64,000 nucleotides of DNA, taken from positions 144,837,121-144,901,120 of the forward strand of contig CM056742.1 of the NCBI GenBank assembly GCA_029851415.1, read 5' to 3'. The notes under the pieces were generated by a model. It made no database searches and was not told the origin of the DNA. It saw only the letters and a program-made list of their open reading frames with translations. Position numbers and translations under genes: made by a program. Position 1 is the first letter of the stretch, and each line of letters starts with the position of its first letter. This stretch comes from Eretmocerus hayati. Taxonomy: Eukaryota > Arthropoda > Insecta > Hymenoptera > Aphelinidae. Of this stretch, positions 12,684-23,727 are shown in pieces.

Positions 12684-13149
12684 GTGGTTAGAGGGCAAAA
12701 TCTGCCTCAGGATCCCTCGGATCCGTCCCCAGACACCGGACTGGTTCAGCTTACGCGGACTACGCATAGCCCACGCAGGCCATACCAGGCGGGACACGGG
12801 TTTGGGTGGGGCCCACCGAGAGGTGGGCCCGGCCGTGTAATATCCCTCTCCCCTCGATGTCCGATACCTAGGGCATCGGGCAATCAAGAAGGAGATCCAC
12901 CTGCATCTACCATCTCATCCCGGAACCGCGTGAGCATTACTTCAGGATGAGCGGCATGTCTCGCGCTCGATTGCGAGCGTTCTTCTTCTCCATCTTCTCT
13001 CTTCGGCCACTTGTCGGCATCTTCTGTCTTCATTCTTCATTCTTCCCTCTCTTTCTTCTTTCTTCTCTCTTCTTTCTTCTTTCTTCCCTCTTCAGTGCAT
13101 CAGATTCCTCCTGGAATAATTTGGACCTCTTCTGTTTGAGTCGGCAGAC

Positions 13150-16100
13150 TCACTGTGATTCGCCTGCTTCGAGGCGCCTCACTTCCCTCTCTTTCTCCTC
13201 CTTACGGGTCATCACCAGCTTGATGTATCCGGTGACTCTATCCCATGTCTCCTGGTTGCGAAGTAAGTACGGGACGAGGTTCTCGGGTGTTAGTTGAGCA
13301 CCCAGCCATCCATCCAACTCGGCGCGCTCACTTTGGGTGTCGTTGCACGTGAACAGGGCGTGTTCAGCGTCATCCCAGTTGTCCCCGCATGACTGGCATG
13401 CTGGGGATGTCCTCTTCTTGAACCGGGTCAGATAGGCACCGAAGCAACCGTGGTCACTCAGTGCTTGCGTCGTCCAGTAATCTATCTCTCCGTGGGTGCG
13501 TTCCGTCCATTTGGCTACGTCACGTATCAGCCGGTGCGTCCATCTGCCATTCCCAAATGGCGAATCCCACTCAGTTTGCCACTGTTCGAGGGTGGTCTCC
13601 TTCTCGTTGTCGCGGATGATCTCCTTCATCGTCGGAGTGAGTACTCGTTCGGCTCCGATCACTCTCTGGCGGTCCCAGATCCTCACTCGCTCCGCGACGA
13701 GCAAGTGAATGGGCGGTGTACTCGCCAATACGTAAGCCGCATCTCCTGACACGGTGCGGTAGGCACGGATACTTCTCAGGGCCGCTCTCCGGTGAACAGG
13801 GCCCATTCTCTTCTCGATGATGGACTTCTCTACTCTCTTTCCCCACACGGGTGCACCGTACAGCATGATGGAGGTGGTGACGGTGTTGAGAAGTGCGCGC
13901 CTCTTTTCCTTGGGTCCTCCGATATTCGGCATGAGCCGCTGAAGCGCCGCACCAACCCTGCTCGCCTTCTGGGCGGCTTCCTGGATGTGTTTCCTGAACG
14001 ACCATTTGTCGTCGAGCCATACACCCAGATATTTCAGCTCTGTCTTGCGTGGTATCTCTTGCCCGTTGATGTAAAAATGGGGCAAGTCGAACTTCCTGCG
14101 CCTCGTGACCACTATGGCTTCGCACTTTGGAACAGCCAGCTCTAGGAGCCTGCTGATCATCCATTCGTAGACTCGGGCCAGCGCCTCGTTCGCGCGTCTA
14201 CCCAAGAGCTCTTCGTTGTCGGCCCAAACTATGAGTCCCGCGTCGTCCGCAAAAGCCACTATTATTACTCCTTCTGGCAGTTCGATAGACAGTAAGCTGT
14301 CGTACTGGGTATTCCAGTTGAACGGCCCGGAAACCGATCCCTGCCCGATTCCGGCGGACAGCTCTCGAACCTCTTGTCCCTCGTCGGTGTCGTACACGAG
14401 GGTCCTATTCCGTAGGTAGTCGCTCGTGACTGCTAACAGGTAGGGTGGCACTTTACCTGCCTGGGATGCGTACACTCGCTCCCAGCTCGCACAATTAAAT
14501 GCGTTCTTTATGTCTAACGCGATGATCGCGCAGAAACCCCCTCTCCCTTGGTATGGTCTCCCCACCGACGCTTGAACCCGTTCTTGGACCGCCTCGATCG
14601 CGTGTACAGTGCTCCGTCCCTTCCGGAACCCGAACTGCATTGGTGACAGCCCACCGCTCTCTTCGTAGGCTTTCTCCACCCTGTTGAGCACCATCCTCTC
14701 GTACATTTTCCCGATATTGTCGAGCATGCTGAGAGGGCGTTGACCTCCTTGACCCTTAGGTATCAGGACCAGCTTCTGGCGTTTCCACTTGTCCGGGAAA
14801 ATTCCCGCGCTCAGACAGATGTTGAAGAGGTCGAGGAGTAAATCTGGCTTGTATTTGAAGACCAGTTTGAGAGCCTCGTTTGGAATGCCGTCCAGGCCAG
14901 GGGCCTTGCCGTTTGGCAGCCTCTTCGCCGCTATAAGTAGCTCTTGCATGGTAAAGAGGGGGATGGGATCTTCGCTCTCCGGAGGGAATGTCACTCTGGG
15001 TTCTCCTGCTGGAAAGAGGTCTTCCACGATGCTGCGCAAGGTTGCTGCATCGGTCGGTGCTGGGTTGCCCTTCCGGGTTCGGACCTTTGACATAACCACG
15101 CGGTATGGCGTGCCCCAGGGGTCTCCGTTAACCAAGTCACACAATTCAGCCCAGCATTTCTCTTTGCTTCTCCGGATGGCTAGAACAAGAGCCTTCTTTG
15201 CTTCTTTGTACGCTCTGTCATCGTCCGCCAGCGATGGTCGTTGCAGCTTCCTTGATCGCCACGCGGTTCTCCTCTTTTTATTGCTCGTTCTTCGTAGAGC
15301 CTTTATCTCGTCGGTGATCCAGTACTCTGGTTTCCTCCAGAAGCATGGTGTTGTCTTGCGAGGCATCGAAGCGTCACAAGCTCTTGTGATGGTGGTCGTC
15401 ACCATATCCACAGCCTCGTCCGCGGTGGAGTTCATCGGGAGATCTCCGGCTGTTTCTATCGATTCCCGGAATTTTCCCTCTTCCAGCTTGCGTACCTGCC
15501 ACCCCGTCGGTCGCGGTCTGCGTGTCGTCTGTCTCTGTCTGTCAGTCCTAAGTCGAAACCGAATATGTCGATGGTCACTCAGTGTTTCCGTGTCCAGGAC
15601 CTCCCACGATGTCATGCGTCCCATGAGCGACGGGCTCATGAACGTCAGGTCGAGGACCGATGACGAACCCCCCTCCCGGGACCGAGTGTCGTGCCGGTAG
15701 TACGTGATAACCCCCGTCTCGTTCGCGAGCACTAACCCTAATGCCTCCATGGTATCAGCGAGTATTACCCCCCGTCTATCGCGCGGCCCCCCGCTCCAAG
15801 TCGGTTCCTTGGAGTTGAAATCCCCCGCGATTATAACTGGGCCCCCCCATTGCCTGACATCTTCTTCTAGGTCGTGTAGCTCGTCTTCAAATTCGTGCGT
15901 CTTGAGCGACGGCGAATAGTAGCAGCTATAGACTGCCGTGCCCTCTATGGTCTTTCGAGCGAAACCGCGGCCACTAACAGCTGGTCCAGTCTCACGGATC
16001 GCAGGATTCATGATCTGGATTACAGCGGTCCCCCAGTGATCGAATGTGGATCGGGAGAATTCGCGCTTCCGAGGCGGTTCGGAGATAATCAGAACATCGA

Positions 16101-16182
16101 TCCCCTCTTCTTTGGCAACAGCGCGTAGAAGGTCGTTCGCGTCCCCGCTCTTCCTGAGGTTGGCTTGGATGAAATTAGCCAT
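13150..16182 (-). CDS. ORF2: endonuclease-reverse transcriptase of the R1-clade element
   Basis: About 1010 residues from the ATG at 16182. The frame is open further upstream, but only with a GTG. An APE-like endonuclease occupies roughly residues 1-212: QANLRKS near the start, SEPPR at about 34-38 with the catalytic Glu, GDFN at 120-123, and SDHR at about 202-205. The RT domain follows (about 410-700): LPNGKAPGLDGIPNEAL, the ALDIKNAF block and the catalytic FADD at about 644-647. A CCHC-type motif (CQSCGDNWDDAEHALFTC, about 929-946) lies near the C terminus, as in R1 relatives. The protein would nick target DNA and prime cDNA synthesis there. All visible catalytic motifs are intact. The start overlaps the ORF1 stop. 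Confidence 0.95.
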   Translation of the reverse strand: MANFIQANLRKSGDANDLLRAVAKEEGIDVLIISEPPRKREFSRSTFDHWGTAVIQIMNPAIRETGPAVSGRGFARKTIEGTAVYSCYYSPSLKTHEFEDELHDLEEDVRQWGGPVIIAGDFNSKEPTWSGGPRDRRGVILADTMEALGLVLANETGVITYYRHDTRSREGGSSSVLDLTFMSPSLMGRMTSWEVLDTETLSDHRHIRFRLRTDRQRQTTRRPRPTGWQVRKLEEGKFRESIETAGDLPMNSTADEAVDMVTTTITRACDASMPRKTTPCFWRKPEYWITDEIKALRRTSNKKRRTAWRSRKLQRPSLADDDRAYKEAKKALVLAIRRSKEKCWAELCDLVNGDPWGTPYRVVMSKVRTRKGNPAPTDAATLRSIVEDLFPAGEPRVTFPPESEDPIPLFTMQELLIAAKRLPNGKAPGLDGIPNEALKLVFKYKPDLLLDLFNICLSAGIFPDKWKRQKLVLIPKGQGGQRPLSMLDNIGKMYERMVLNRVEKAYEESGGLSPMQFGFRKGRSTVHAIEAVQERVQASVGRPYQGRGGFCAIIALDIKNAFNCASWERVYASQAGKVPPYLLAVTSDYLRNRTLVYDTDEGQEVRELSAGIGQGSVSGPFNWNTQYDSLLSIELPEGVIIVAFADDAGLIVWADNEELLGRRANEALARVYEWMISRLLELAVPKCEAIVVTRRRKFDLPHFYINGQEIPRKTELKYLGVWLDDKWSFRKHIQEAAQKASRVGAALQRLMPNIGGPKEKRRALLNTVTTSIMLYGAPVWGKRVEKSIIEKRMGPVHRRAALRSIRAYRTVSGDAAYVLASTPPIHLLVAERVRIWDRQRVIGAERVLTPTMKEIIRDNEKETTLEQWQTEWDSPFGNGRWTHRLIRDVAKWTERTHGEIDYWTTQALSDHGCFGAYLTRFKKRTSPACQSCGDNWDDAEHALFTCNDTQSERAELDGWLGAQLTPENLVPYLLRNQETWDRVTGYIKLVMTRKEEKEREVRRLEAGESQ

Positions 16183-18163
16183 TCCGACCCCTTCTCCGTT
16201 TGTACGTGCTCTTCGCCTTCTGGTAGGCAGTGCAGTTGCTCGCCCCAGATCTGTGATCAGATTTGGACCCGATCGCCGCACAACTCAAGCACTTCGGCTT
16301 CCCTTTGCAGGTTGCGGCGAGGTGTCCTGGTTCGCCGCACTGGAAGCAGAGTTTTGGTCCCCGCTCCTCCGTCTTCTCCTTCACGCAGCCCGAGGCCTTG
16401 TGGCCATACTGGAGACAGTTATAGCACCGTGGAATGCCACCTTTTTCGCGGATCTTGACTCTGCCCCATCCAACCTTCGGTTCCTTCCAGTCCAGGAGGT
16501 GGTGGGCCAATCTTGTTGGGATCGAGACGACCGCTGTTTGGGTGCCCCGATAACCGATTCGGAGAGACTTCACTGCGATATTCCCTCTCTCACTCTCTGG
16601 TAGGGCCTTAGCAAGGTCCTTGATTACTTGGCCCTTGTCAACGTCGTAATCGACTCCGAGCACCTCCAGAGTAGAAGTGTTCAGGAGGCAATGGACAGCT
16701 CCTTCTTCGCCGACCACTGGTGCCAGTGCTGTCTTCACGGCTGTGGCGTCGGCACCCTTCCTCAATTCGATGAGGACTTGGCCCTCTTTTGTCTTGCGGA
16801 AGCCCGTGACTTTTGTGCCTACTTCCTCGTCGGCGGCATTCGTCTTTATCCTTCGCAGCATATCTGCGTAGGTGAGCCCTCCCTGATTGGCCGTGACGAG
16901 GATGGCCTCAGGCTTGGCTCTTCTCGGCTTCATTTTTGCCTTCTTCGCGGCGGTATCATTCGATCTACCGCTCTTCTTTGCCTTCTTCGCTTGTTTCTTC
17001 GACACCACTTCCTTCCAAGGTCCATTCTGCTCGGGCCGATTGGGCGTTGATGTCGAGCGCGGTGTTCCAGGACCTCCCGGTGGAGGTCCGAGTCGCGTCC
17101 CCTTCGAACCACGCTGTTGCCCCGGTCGCGATTCCGGTTTCCCTGCCCCCCTTCCCTGGAAGCCACTGCCCGACGCGGACGGTTTTCTTGTGGTCGGAGG
17201 CTGCGCATTCTTCCTCGCTATCAGGGTCTTTTCCGTTTCGAGAAGCTTTGTCTCGAAAGCAGCCCGCTTCACCTTGTCTGCCGCGAGTAGGTCTTTGAGC
17301 GCAAGGCCGATCTTCTTGAGCTCTTCGATGTCGCCCTTGGTCCCTTCTGGATTGCTGGAGACGGACTCGGCTATCCCGATAACCAAGTTGAAGTGCTCGA
17401 GGAGGAGATATGTCTTCTCCTCCGTCTCTTCCCGGCACGTTTTTAGGTCTCCCCATTTCGCCATGAGATCACCCGCTTCGTTTCCACTTCTTTGTCGTGC
17501 CATATTTCCGGATGAGGGGATAGGGTCAATCTCCATCTCATCAGACTCTTCGTCGTGAACTCTCTTGTCGAGTTCACCGATGCCGGGAGTCAGGATTGTT
17601 CCGTTCCCCTGGGACCCTATAGTGGAGTCGGACTCGCTCGAGTCTGAGCTCAAGTTGACGGCGTCATCAACCCCGTTGCTAGGTTGCGTAATCTGGATCC
17701 TGAGCGCGGGGTTGTTCTTCAGCAACTTCTCTGCCGCTTCTTGTGCTTCTGCTGCAACCTTCGCATTATTCCCTAGTTGGACCGGAAAAGTGAGCTTCGA
17801 TTGCTTTAGCACTCGTTTTTCCGCTGCCTCACCCAAACCCTTCCTCTTCTTGCTGTTTGGGGTGAGGTCTACCTCCCTCTTGTGTTGGTCCTCTCCTCCA
17901 ACTATTTTCGCCTGGGGCGTATTTCCATCGCTTGTAGCTTTGCGCGTAACTCCACCAGCCAAGTGTGCCACTGGTAGCGCGTTTTGCATCGTTGGGGGGC
18001 CCCCCCCAAGATCCGAATGGGGCCCCGCTTTACTTGGGGAAATCTTGCCGTCAATGCTGGACATCATCTTCTTTCTTCTTTTCCAGGGCCTGGAATCGCA
18101 TGCTGGCCGACCCCGGACCAGACCAGCACGGCTGTGGTGTTTAGTTTGATGCGTGTTCTGCAT
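16175..18163 (-). CDS. ORF1: gag-like nucleic-acid-binding protein of the R1-clade element
   Basis: About 662 residues from the ATG at 18163; the frame is open upstream to 18307 but without an ATG, and a later Met pair lies near 18070. The N-terminal two thirds is charged and of low complexity. The C terminus has three zinc knuckles: CYNCLQYGHKASGC (about 580-593), CFQCGEPGHLAATC (606-619) and CLSCAAIGSKSDHRSGASNC (625-644). This is the R1-clade gag layout; such proteins coat the element RNA and form the retrotransposition particle. The stop TAA overlaps the ORF2 start in ATGGCTAA, so ORF2 is read in the +1 frame relative to ORF1. Confidence 0.92.
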   Translation of the reverse strand: MQNTHQTKHHSRAGLVRGRPACDSRPWKRRKKMMSSIDGKISPSKAGPHSDLGGGPPTMQNALPVAHLAGGVTRKATSDGNTPQAKIVGGEDQHKREVDLTPNSKKRKGLGEAAEKRVLKQSKLTFPVQLGNNAKVAAEAQEAAEKLLKNNPALRIQITQPSNGVDDAVNLSSDSSESDSTIGSQGNGTILTPGIGELDKRVHDEESDEMEIDPIPSSGNMARQRSGNEAGDLMAKWGDLKTCREETEEKTYLLLEHFNLVIGIAESVSSNPEGTKGDIEELKKIGLALKDLLAADKVKRAAFETKLLETEKTLIARKNAQPPTTRKPSASGSGFQGRGAGKPESRPGQQRGSKGTRLGPPPGGPGTPRSTSTPNRPEQNGPWKEVVSKKQAKKAKKSGRSNDTAAKKAKMKPRRAKPEAILVTANQGGLTYADMLRRIKTNAADEEVGTKVTGFRKTKEGQVLIELRKGADATAVKTALAPVVGEEGAVHCLLNTSTLEVLGVDYDVDKGQVIKDLAKALPESERGNIAVKSLRIGYRGTQTAVVSIPTRLAHHLLDWKEPKVGWGRVKIREKGGIPRCYNCLQYGHKASGCVKEKTEERGPKLCFQCGEPGHLAATCKGKPKCLSCAAIGSKSDHRSGASNCTAYQKAKSTYKRRRGRNG

Positions 18164-18338
18164 AATGTTGATATGTCTGTGTAGTGTTTGAGCGGGCGTA
18201 AGTATGGTGCGTGTAGGGTGTAGTGTGTGTAGGTGTAAGTGTAGGACTCGGGTCCGGAGGGGCGTCGCTCCCTCAAGCTCCGAGTGCAACCCGAAGGTCA
18301 CACCCAAAGCCCCCTACGGGTCCCAAAGCCCCCTACGG

Positions 18339-18660
<322 letters not shown>

Positions 18661-20008
18661 TCTCTCTCTCTCTTTTTTTTTTTTTTTTTAAGGTGGTTGT
18701 AGGGCGAATACGCTGCGACGTACGAAGGAGAGGCACCGGTCAGCCAAACACGGCTGGCCAGCACCTCCCCAACAGTCCCGGGCTGGAATCCGCATCGATA
18801 CGGCCATCCGAACCGGGTAAACCCTCTCTTCCTTCTCCGTTGGCGCCGGCCATTGGACAAGGGAGAGATCCACCAACTTACCAATCCGGCCCCGGCACCG
18901 CGTGAGCATTACTTCAGGGCCGGCGGCGTCTCGCGCTCAGGATCGAGCGTCTCTCTTCTCACGACTCGCAGGTGTTGTTTCCCTTTCTTCGATCTTCTTC
19001 CATCTCTTCATCCTTCATTCTTCTTTCTTCTTTCTTCGATCTTCTCTCTTCTTCCTTCCCTCTTCAGTCCATCATATTCCTCCTGGAACCATTTGGACCT
19101 CTTCTGTTTGAATCGGCAGGTTTACTGTAATTCACTGGCATCGAGGCGCCTCACCTCCCTCTCTTTTTCCTCCTTACGGGTCATCACCAGATTGATGTAT
19201 CCGGTAACTCTATCCCATGTCTCCTGGTTGCGAAGTAAGTATGGGACGAGGTTCTCAGGTGTCAGTTGAGCACCCAGCCATCCATCCAACTCGGCGCGCT
19301 CTTTTTGTGTGTCGTTGCACGTGAACAGGGCGTGTTTAGCGTCATCCCAGTTGTCCCCGCATGACTGGCATGCTGGGGATGTCCTCTTCTTGAACCGGGT
19401 CAGATAGGCACCGAAGCAACCGTGGTCACTCAGTGCTTGCGTCGTCCAGTAATCTATCTCTCCGTGGGTGCGTTCCGTCCATTTGGCTACGTCACAGATC
19501 AGCCGGTGCGTCCATCTGCCATTTGCAAATGACGAATCCCACTCAGTTTGCCAATGCTCAAGGGTGGTTTCCTTCTCGTTGTCGCGGATGATCTCCTTCA
19601 TCGTTGGGGTGAGTACTCGTTCGGCTCCGATCACTTTCTGGCGGTCCCAGATCCTCACTCGCTCCGCGACGAGCAAGTGGATGGGCGGTATACTCGCCAA
19701 TACGTAAGCCGCATCTCCTGACACGGTGCGGTAGGCACGGATACTTCTCAGGGCCGCTCTCCGGTGGACAGACCCCATCTTCTTCTCTCACACGGGTGCA
19801 CCGTAGAGCATGATAGAGGTGCTGACGGTGTTGAGAAGTGCGCGCCTCTTTTCTTTGGGTCCTCCGATATTCGGCATCAGCCGCTGAAGCGCCGCACCAA
19901 CCCTGCTCGCTTTCTGGGCGGCCTCCTGGATGTGCTTCTTGAACGACCACTTGTCGTCAAGCCATACGCCGAAGTATTTCAGCTCTGTCTTGCGTGGGAT
20001 CTCTTGCC
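18661..20008 (-). mobile_element. 5'-truncated second R1-like copy (different 3' UTR subfamily)
   Basis: From (CT)n and poly(T) at 18661-18690 (a minus-strand poly(A) tail), through a 3' UTR starting AAGGTGGTTGTAGGGC, into the C-terminal part of an ORF2. It stops abruptly at about 20008, where CAATCAATCTCTCTCTC begins. The ORF2 part is about 95% identical to the full element, while the distal 3' UTR differs, indicating a related subfamily. Confidence 0.85.
19122..20008 (-). pseudogene. broken ORF2 C-terminal fragment of an R1-like element
   Basis: Corresponds to the last part of ORF2 (from ..IPRKTELKYFGVWLDDKW to the C terminus with CQSCGDNWDDAKHALFTC). A TGA follows YGAPV, and a short deletion removes the segment corresponding to GKRVEKSIIEKR in the intact copy. 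Reading resumes in another frame at MGSVHRRAALRS. It cannot encode a functional protein. Confidence 0.85.
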
Positions 20009-20028
20009 TCAATCAATCTCTCTCTCCA

Positions 20029-20491
20029 TTCTTTTTTTGTAAGTGGAATATAAGGAAAAATCTGATGACAGGACATCCCTATTGGATGTCCCACCGGCAG
20101 ACCATGAGCGCTTCCATTTTGCCCACCCGGTGAACCGGATGAGCATGAATCCAGCGCCCATGTGCCCTGGGGGCTAAAACCTTCTGCTCTCAGCCCTACA
20201 GTGTTGGCAAGCCATCACTGCAGAACTAGGGGCAGCTAACCACTATCTAACCAACCCACCCCGGAACCGCGTTAGCATTACTTCAGGGTGCGAGGCGTAT
20301 CGCGCTCAGGATCGAGCGACTCTCTTTTCTCACGACTCGCAGGTGTTGTTGCTCCTTCTTCAATCTTTTCCTACTCTTCTTTCTTCGATCTTCTCTCTTC
20401 TTTCTTCTCTCTTCTTTCTTCTTCCTTCTTTCTTCCCTCTTCAGTTCATCATATTCCTCCTGGGATAATTTGGACCTCTTTTGTTTCCTCT
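20029..20491 (-). mobile_element. 5'-truncated third R1-like copy (3' UTR only)
   Basis: A short T-run at 20032-20039 followed by GTAAGTGGAATATAAGG begins a 3' UTR. From about 20265 (GCGTTAGCATTACTTCAGG) it matches the other copies, including the CTTCTTT-rich stretch and TTCCTCCTGG.ATAATTTGGACC. It is truncated at about 20491, again in a CT-rich tract. Confidence 0.75.
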
Positions 20492-20529
20492 CTCTCACTC
20501 TCTCTTTCAGCTCTGAGAGGAACATCAAA

Positions 20530-21500
20530 GATCTGTAAAGAATGGACTTGCCAGGGTTGAGATACAGGAAGGAAAGTTCATTCCGTTCAGCGATACGGTC
20601 GTGAGTCTTAGTGTTACACTTGATAGTGAACTGGCGTGGAAGCCGCACATTGACCAAGTTACTAAGAAAGTGAACGGAGCCCTATACGGATTGCGGTTTT
20701 TTAGGGCATGTATCACCAGACTTCTCCGAATTCGCATAGTCGAGTCATTAGTTCAACCGCATTTAGATTATTGCACAGCCGTGTACCTATGCGAACGTAT
20801 GCATAAGATCTTGCACCTTGAAGAACCTGACTACCTAGCTGCGATGTTTACCAGGTACCAATCTGAACTCCCCGCACGTGGTGATGCAGAAGAGCGGGTA
20901 CTCAAGGTTCCCAATATGAGACTTGAGTACGGAAGAAGATCATTCCAGGTTCAATGTGCTCATCTGTGGAACTTTCTCCCTCCGGGCTTTCGGCATCTGG
21001 GGAAAATATCAGTATTCAAAGAGGCCTTAAAAGACTTCCTTCTGACCCAGGCGTTTCAGAGGATTGATGTGGAAAGGAGGCATTATTTTAATCTCTAAAC
21101 TGTGATAGGTTTGGGCTCTCTTCAATCAGCGTTTCCTATTTTAGAGGAGTTATACGTGGCTACTTCGTAACTGAATTGTAATTCCTGTGATATTTCTGCT
21201 GGCCCGAGCCTTTCATATGCCTTTCTACATGAAAATGTTTTCTTCTCCTCGATCGTTCTTGTAAAGACTGATATTTGTATATGAAAATGTATCTTATCAT
21301 TCTCTTACTTGACTTTCATGTATCCTTCGATGCCTTAAAATGACTAGTCACTTTCTGTGATAATTCTAATATTCCTTGACCAAAAAGACGAATATTTATA
21401 CATCCTTATTTATTCATTATGTAGGTGTAACATATGAGAATTATGCTACTGTATTTTTTAATTTTGCCCTCGGGCGAATAAAGGTTATCAATCAATCAAT

Positions 21501-21503
<3 letters not shown>
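20530..21503 (+). mobile_element. 3' part of a plus-strand Jockey/CR1-like LINE
   Basis: Contains the C-terminal RT segment (next entry), a 3' UTR, an AATAAA at about 21477 and a short (ATCA)n tail, ending against the (CT)n tract at 21504-21565. The 5' end is missing. It begins in the CT-rich tract next to the third R1-like copy. Confidence 0.75.
20540..21098 (+). pseudogene. C-terminal fragment of a LINE reverse transcriptase
   Basis: The frame reads LARVEIQEGKFIPFSD, then SVTLDSELAWKPHIDQVTKK, then LVQPHLDYCTAVY. This is the region after the RT palm typical of Jockey/CR1-group elements (LGV.LD..L.W..HI and L..P.L.Y). A junction after CTAVYLCERM goes directly to HKILHLEEPDYLAAMF, which suggests an internal deletion. 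The end (CAHLWNFLPPGFRHLGK..FKEALKDFLL) is the usual family terminus. Endonuclease and RT core are absent. Confidence 0.75.

Positions 21504-21565
<62 letters not shown>
21504..21565. repeat. (CT)n microsatellite after a LINE tail
   Basis: CT repeat directly following the (ATCA)n tail of the plus-strand LINE. A further CT-rich but impure region follows to about 21790. Confidence 0.95.
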
Positions 21566-21570
<5 letters not shown>

Positions 21571-21894
21571 GCGGTTCGCTCTCTTTCTCGCACTATTCCA
21601 ATAAAGTAATAATCACTCCACTTTGACGTTCACTACTCTAATCTAGTCTTTAGTCACCGCGTCAACAAATCGGTCCATCAATTCGTCCATCATCTATTCA
21701 CCCTCACACTCTGTTATCTCGCGCTCTTTCCTCTATCGTCTTTCAGCTTGCCTCTTTCTAGCTTTCTCTCGCTTCCCTCTACCCTACCGGACCATTGCGA
21801 TCGATCATAATTCTGATGAATCTCGATTCCAATATTTCAAAGTGAATCAAAGAAACACAAAAGAATTATTCTAAAATGTCTTCTTACACAGTGT

Positions 21895-22500
21895 GTCTTA
21901 CTTACTTGATAGACTGAATCTCACAAGAAACCATTTTGTGATATAAAATGGAACGCCAGACTTGTTGTACTATTACTTGAATATTTTATGAACGAGACTT
22001 GAGAAACTCAGCTTATACAATTATACATTTGAGTACGAGATTTATCTATCAAGTATTGTGAAAGATACTCACAATAAAATTCGGCGAATATTATTTAACT
22101 CGAAGAATTAAACAACAAAGGCACGGATGAATTAGAAAATTGAATAACTGTCGAACTAGACAGACTAAATCCTACAATAAACCATTTTGTGATATAAAAT
22201 GGAACGTCAAGACTTTTCGTGCTAATACTTGAACATTTTATAAACGAGCCATGGGAAATTCAGCTTGTACAATTATAAAGTTGAGTACGAGACTAATCTA
22301 TCAAGTATTGCGGAAAATACTCATAGTAAAATTTGGCGAATATTATTCAACTCGAAGAATTGAACAACAGAGGCACGAATGAATTGGAGAATTAAATAAC
22401 TCTTGAACTAGACAGAATAAATCTTAAAATAGACCAACTTGTGATATAAAATGGAATGTCACGACTTCGAGTAGTAATAGTTGAATATTTTATCCGTCAG
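21895..22500. repeat. tandem repeat, period about 251 bp
   Basis: The motif CCATTTTGTGATATAAAATG occurs at 21931 and 22182, with a variant at 22434. Intervening sequence is conserved (for example ATCTATCAAGTATTG and CTCGAAGAATT.AACAAC). There are about 2.3 units at roughly 80-85% identity. Confidence 0.85.
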
Positions 22501-23388
22501 ACGAGCCTTGAGAAAGGCTCATCGCAAGTCGATCAAGCACTGAGAAATTCCTGCTCGTAATTCAGGCCGTCTCATCTTTGACCAGCCCATCTTACGTCGT
22601 ATCTTTCGAGCATAGTTCAAAGAGAAATGATGATTAATTGCAAGACCTCCACGTCGTGCGGAAGCGGTGACGCTCATAAACCATGAAATACTCACTTATT
22701 ATTGCATCGACGGCGAGTCCATGAAGAGCTCGTGGTTCTTCCTGGGCGTCAGGATTTTCGTGAGGTTTTTCGTCACCATGACGGTTGCCGGAGCCACGTC
22801 CAGTGAGTGCAGTTCTGAACGGTTTCTGGTGTGAAAACGCCTCGAATCAATTTTCTAAAGACTGACGCTCATTAGTTGCGTCATACAAGGCTTCACGATG
22901 TCGATTTGCTCTGCAGTCAACGTCAGATCCAATAAGAATCATCTACAGATGATGAAAAATAATCGATGTACTGAAGGATAAAGTTGAAGAATGTAAAAAA
23001 AATTAGATCTTGATAATACCAAGGATGGCATATATCTATGTGCACGTGAATAAAAAACAAAGATAAAATAGAAAACACAAAAAATAGAATATACTAAAAC
23101 AGCTGCGTACTAATATATATCCCACCTGTGCCTGATTGTCGTTTGGCCCATAAAGTTGGACGTTGAGGAGCGGATCGGTGAATTGGGTCGAGATCATCTT
23201 TATCTTCATTTCCGTTATCGTTACTGTTAGCGTCTTGGTCCATTTGACGAATTCTTACTTCCATTCCAATTTCAAGTTCAAATTCAACTTCATCTCTACC
23301 CTCATCTCCATCTTCATAATATTGATCATCACTCTTCTTCTTGAAGTTCTTCTTCCATCTCCTTCTCTTTCGGCGCTGATCTTCTCTT
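22501..23388. other. unassigned DNA
   Basis: No recognised gene. Region 23210-23370 is pyrimidine-rich on the plus strand (CATCTTTATCTTCATTTC-like), so the opposite strand reads as an Asp/Glu/Asn-rich peptide; I treat this as low complexity. Confidence 0.4.
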
Positions 23389-23727
23389 ACAAGGAGAATC
23401 CAAGGGGTTCGGGAGCTGGATCTGGCTGAAACTCTGGGAATAATCTCCTTTCGGCACCAAAAGATGATACCCAAAGCCGCAGAGTCTAACGCTCGAGCGT
23501 TTCCGAGCTACAGGCTACAACTCATACATTACAATATATCTATATATGTGGGAAACTGGTGTATATAGATATACTGTAATGCATGGGCTGTAGCCTGTAG
23601 CTCGGAAACGCTTGCGCGTTAGACTCCGCGGCTTCGGGTATCATCTTTTGATGCCAAAAGGAGATGATTCCCATAGTTTCATCCAGTCCAGCTCCCGAAC
23701 CCCTTGGACTCCCCTTGTTAGACTCTA
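23389..23727. mobile_element. foldback (MITE-like) element, about 340 bp
   Basis: The left arm (23389-23548) and the inverted right arm (23570-23727) match at about 85-90%. Shared blocks include CCAAGGGGTTCGGGAGCTGG, CCAAAAGATGATACCC (CATCAAAAGATG in the other arm) and GCGTTTCCGAGCTACAGGC. A diverged solo arm lies near 498-650. No coding capacity. Confidence 0.8.

Noticed and set aside
12403..12950. Plus-strand Ser/Phe-rich open frames
   Set aside because: They are the antisense of the R1-like 3' UTR, CT tract and poly(A) tail.
14789..15700. 303-codon plus-strand frame
   Set aside because: It is antisense to the ORF2 RT region, whose motifs and codon pattern are clearly on the minus strand.
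23094..23474. Asp/Glu-rich minus-strand protein
   Set aside because: Low-complexity translation of a pyrimidine-rich stretch overlapping the foldback element; no exon signals.
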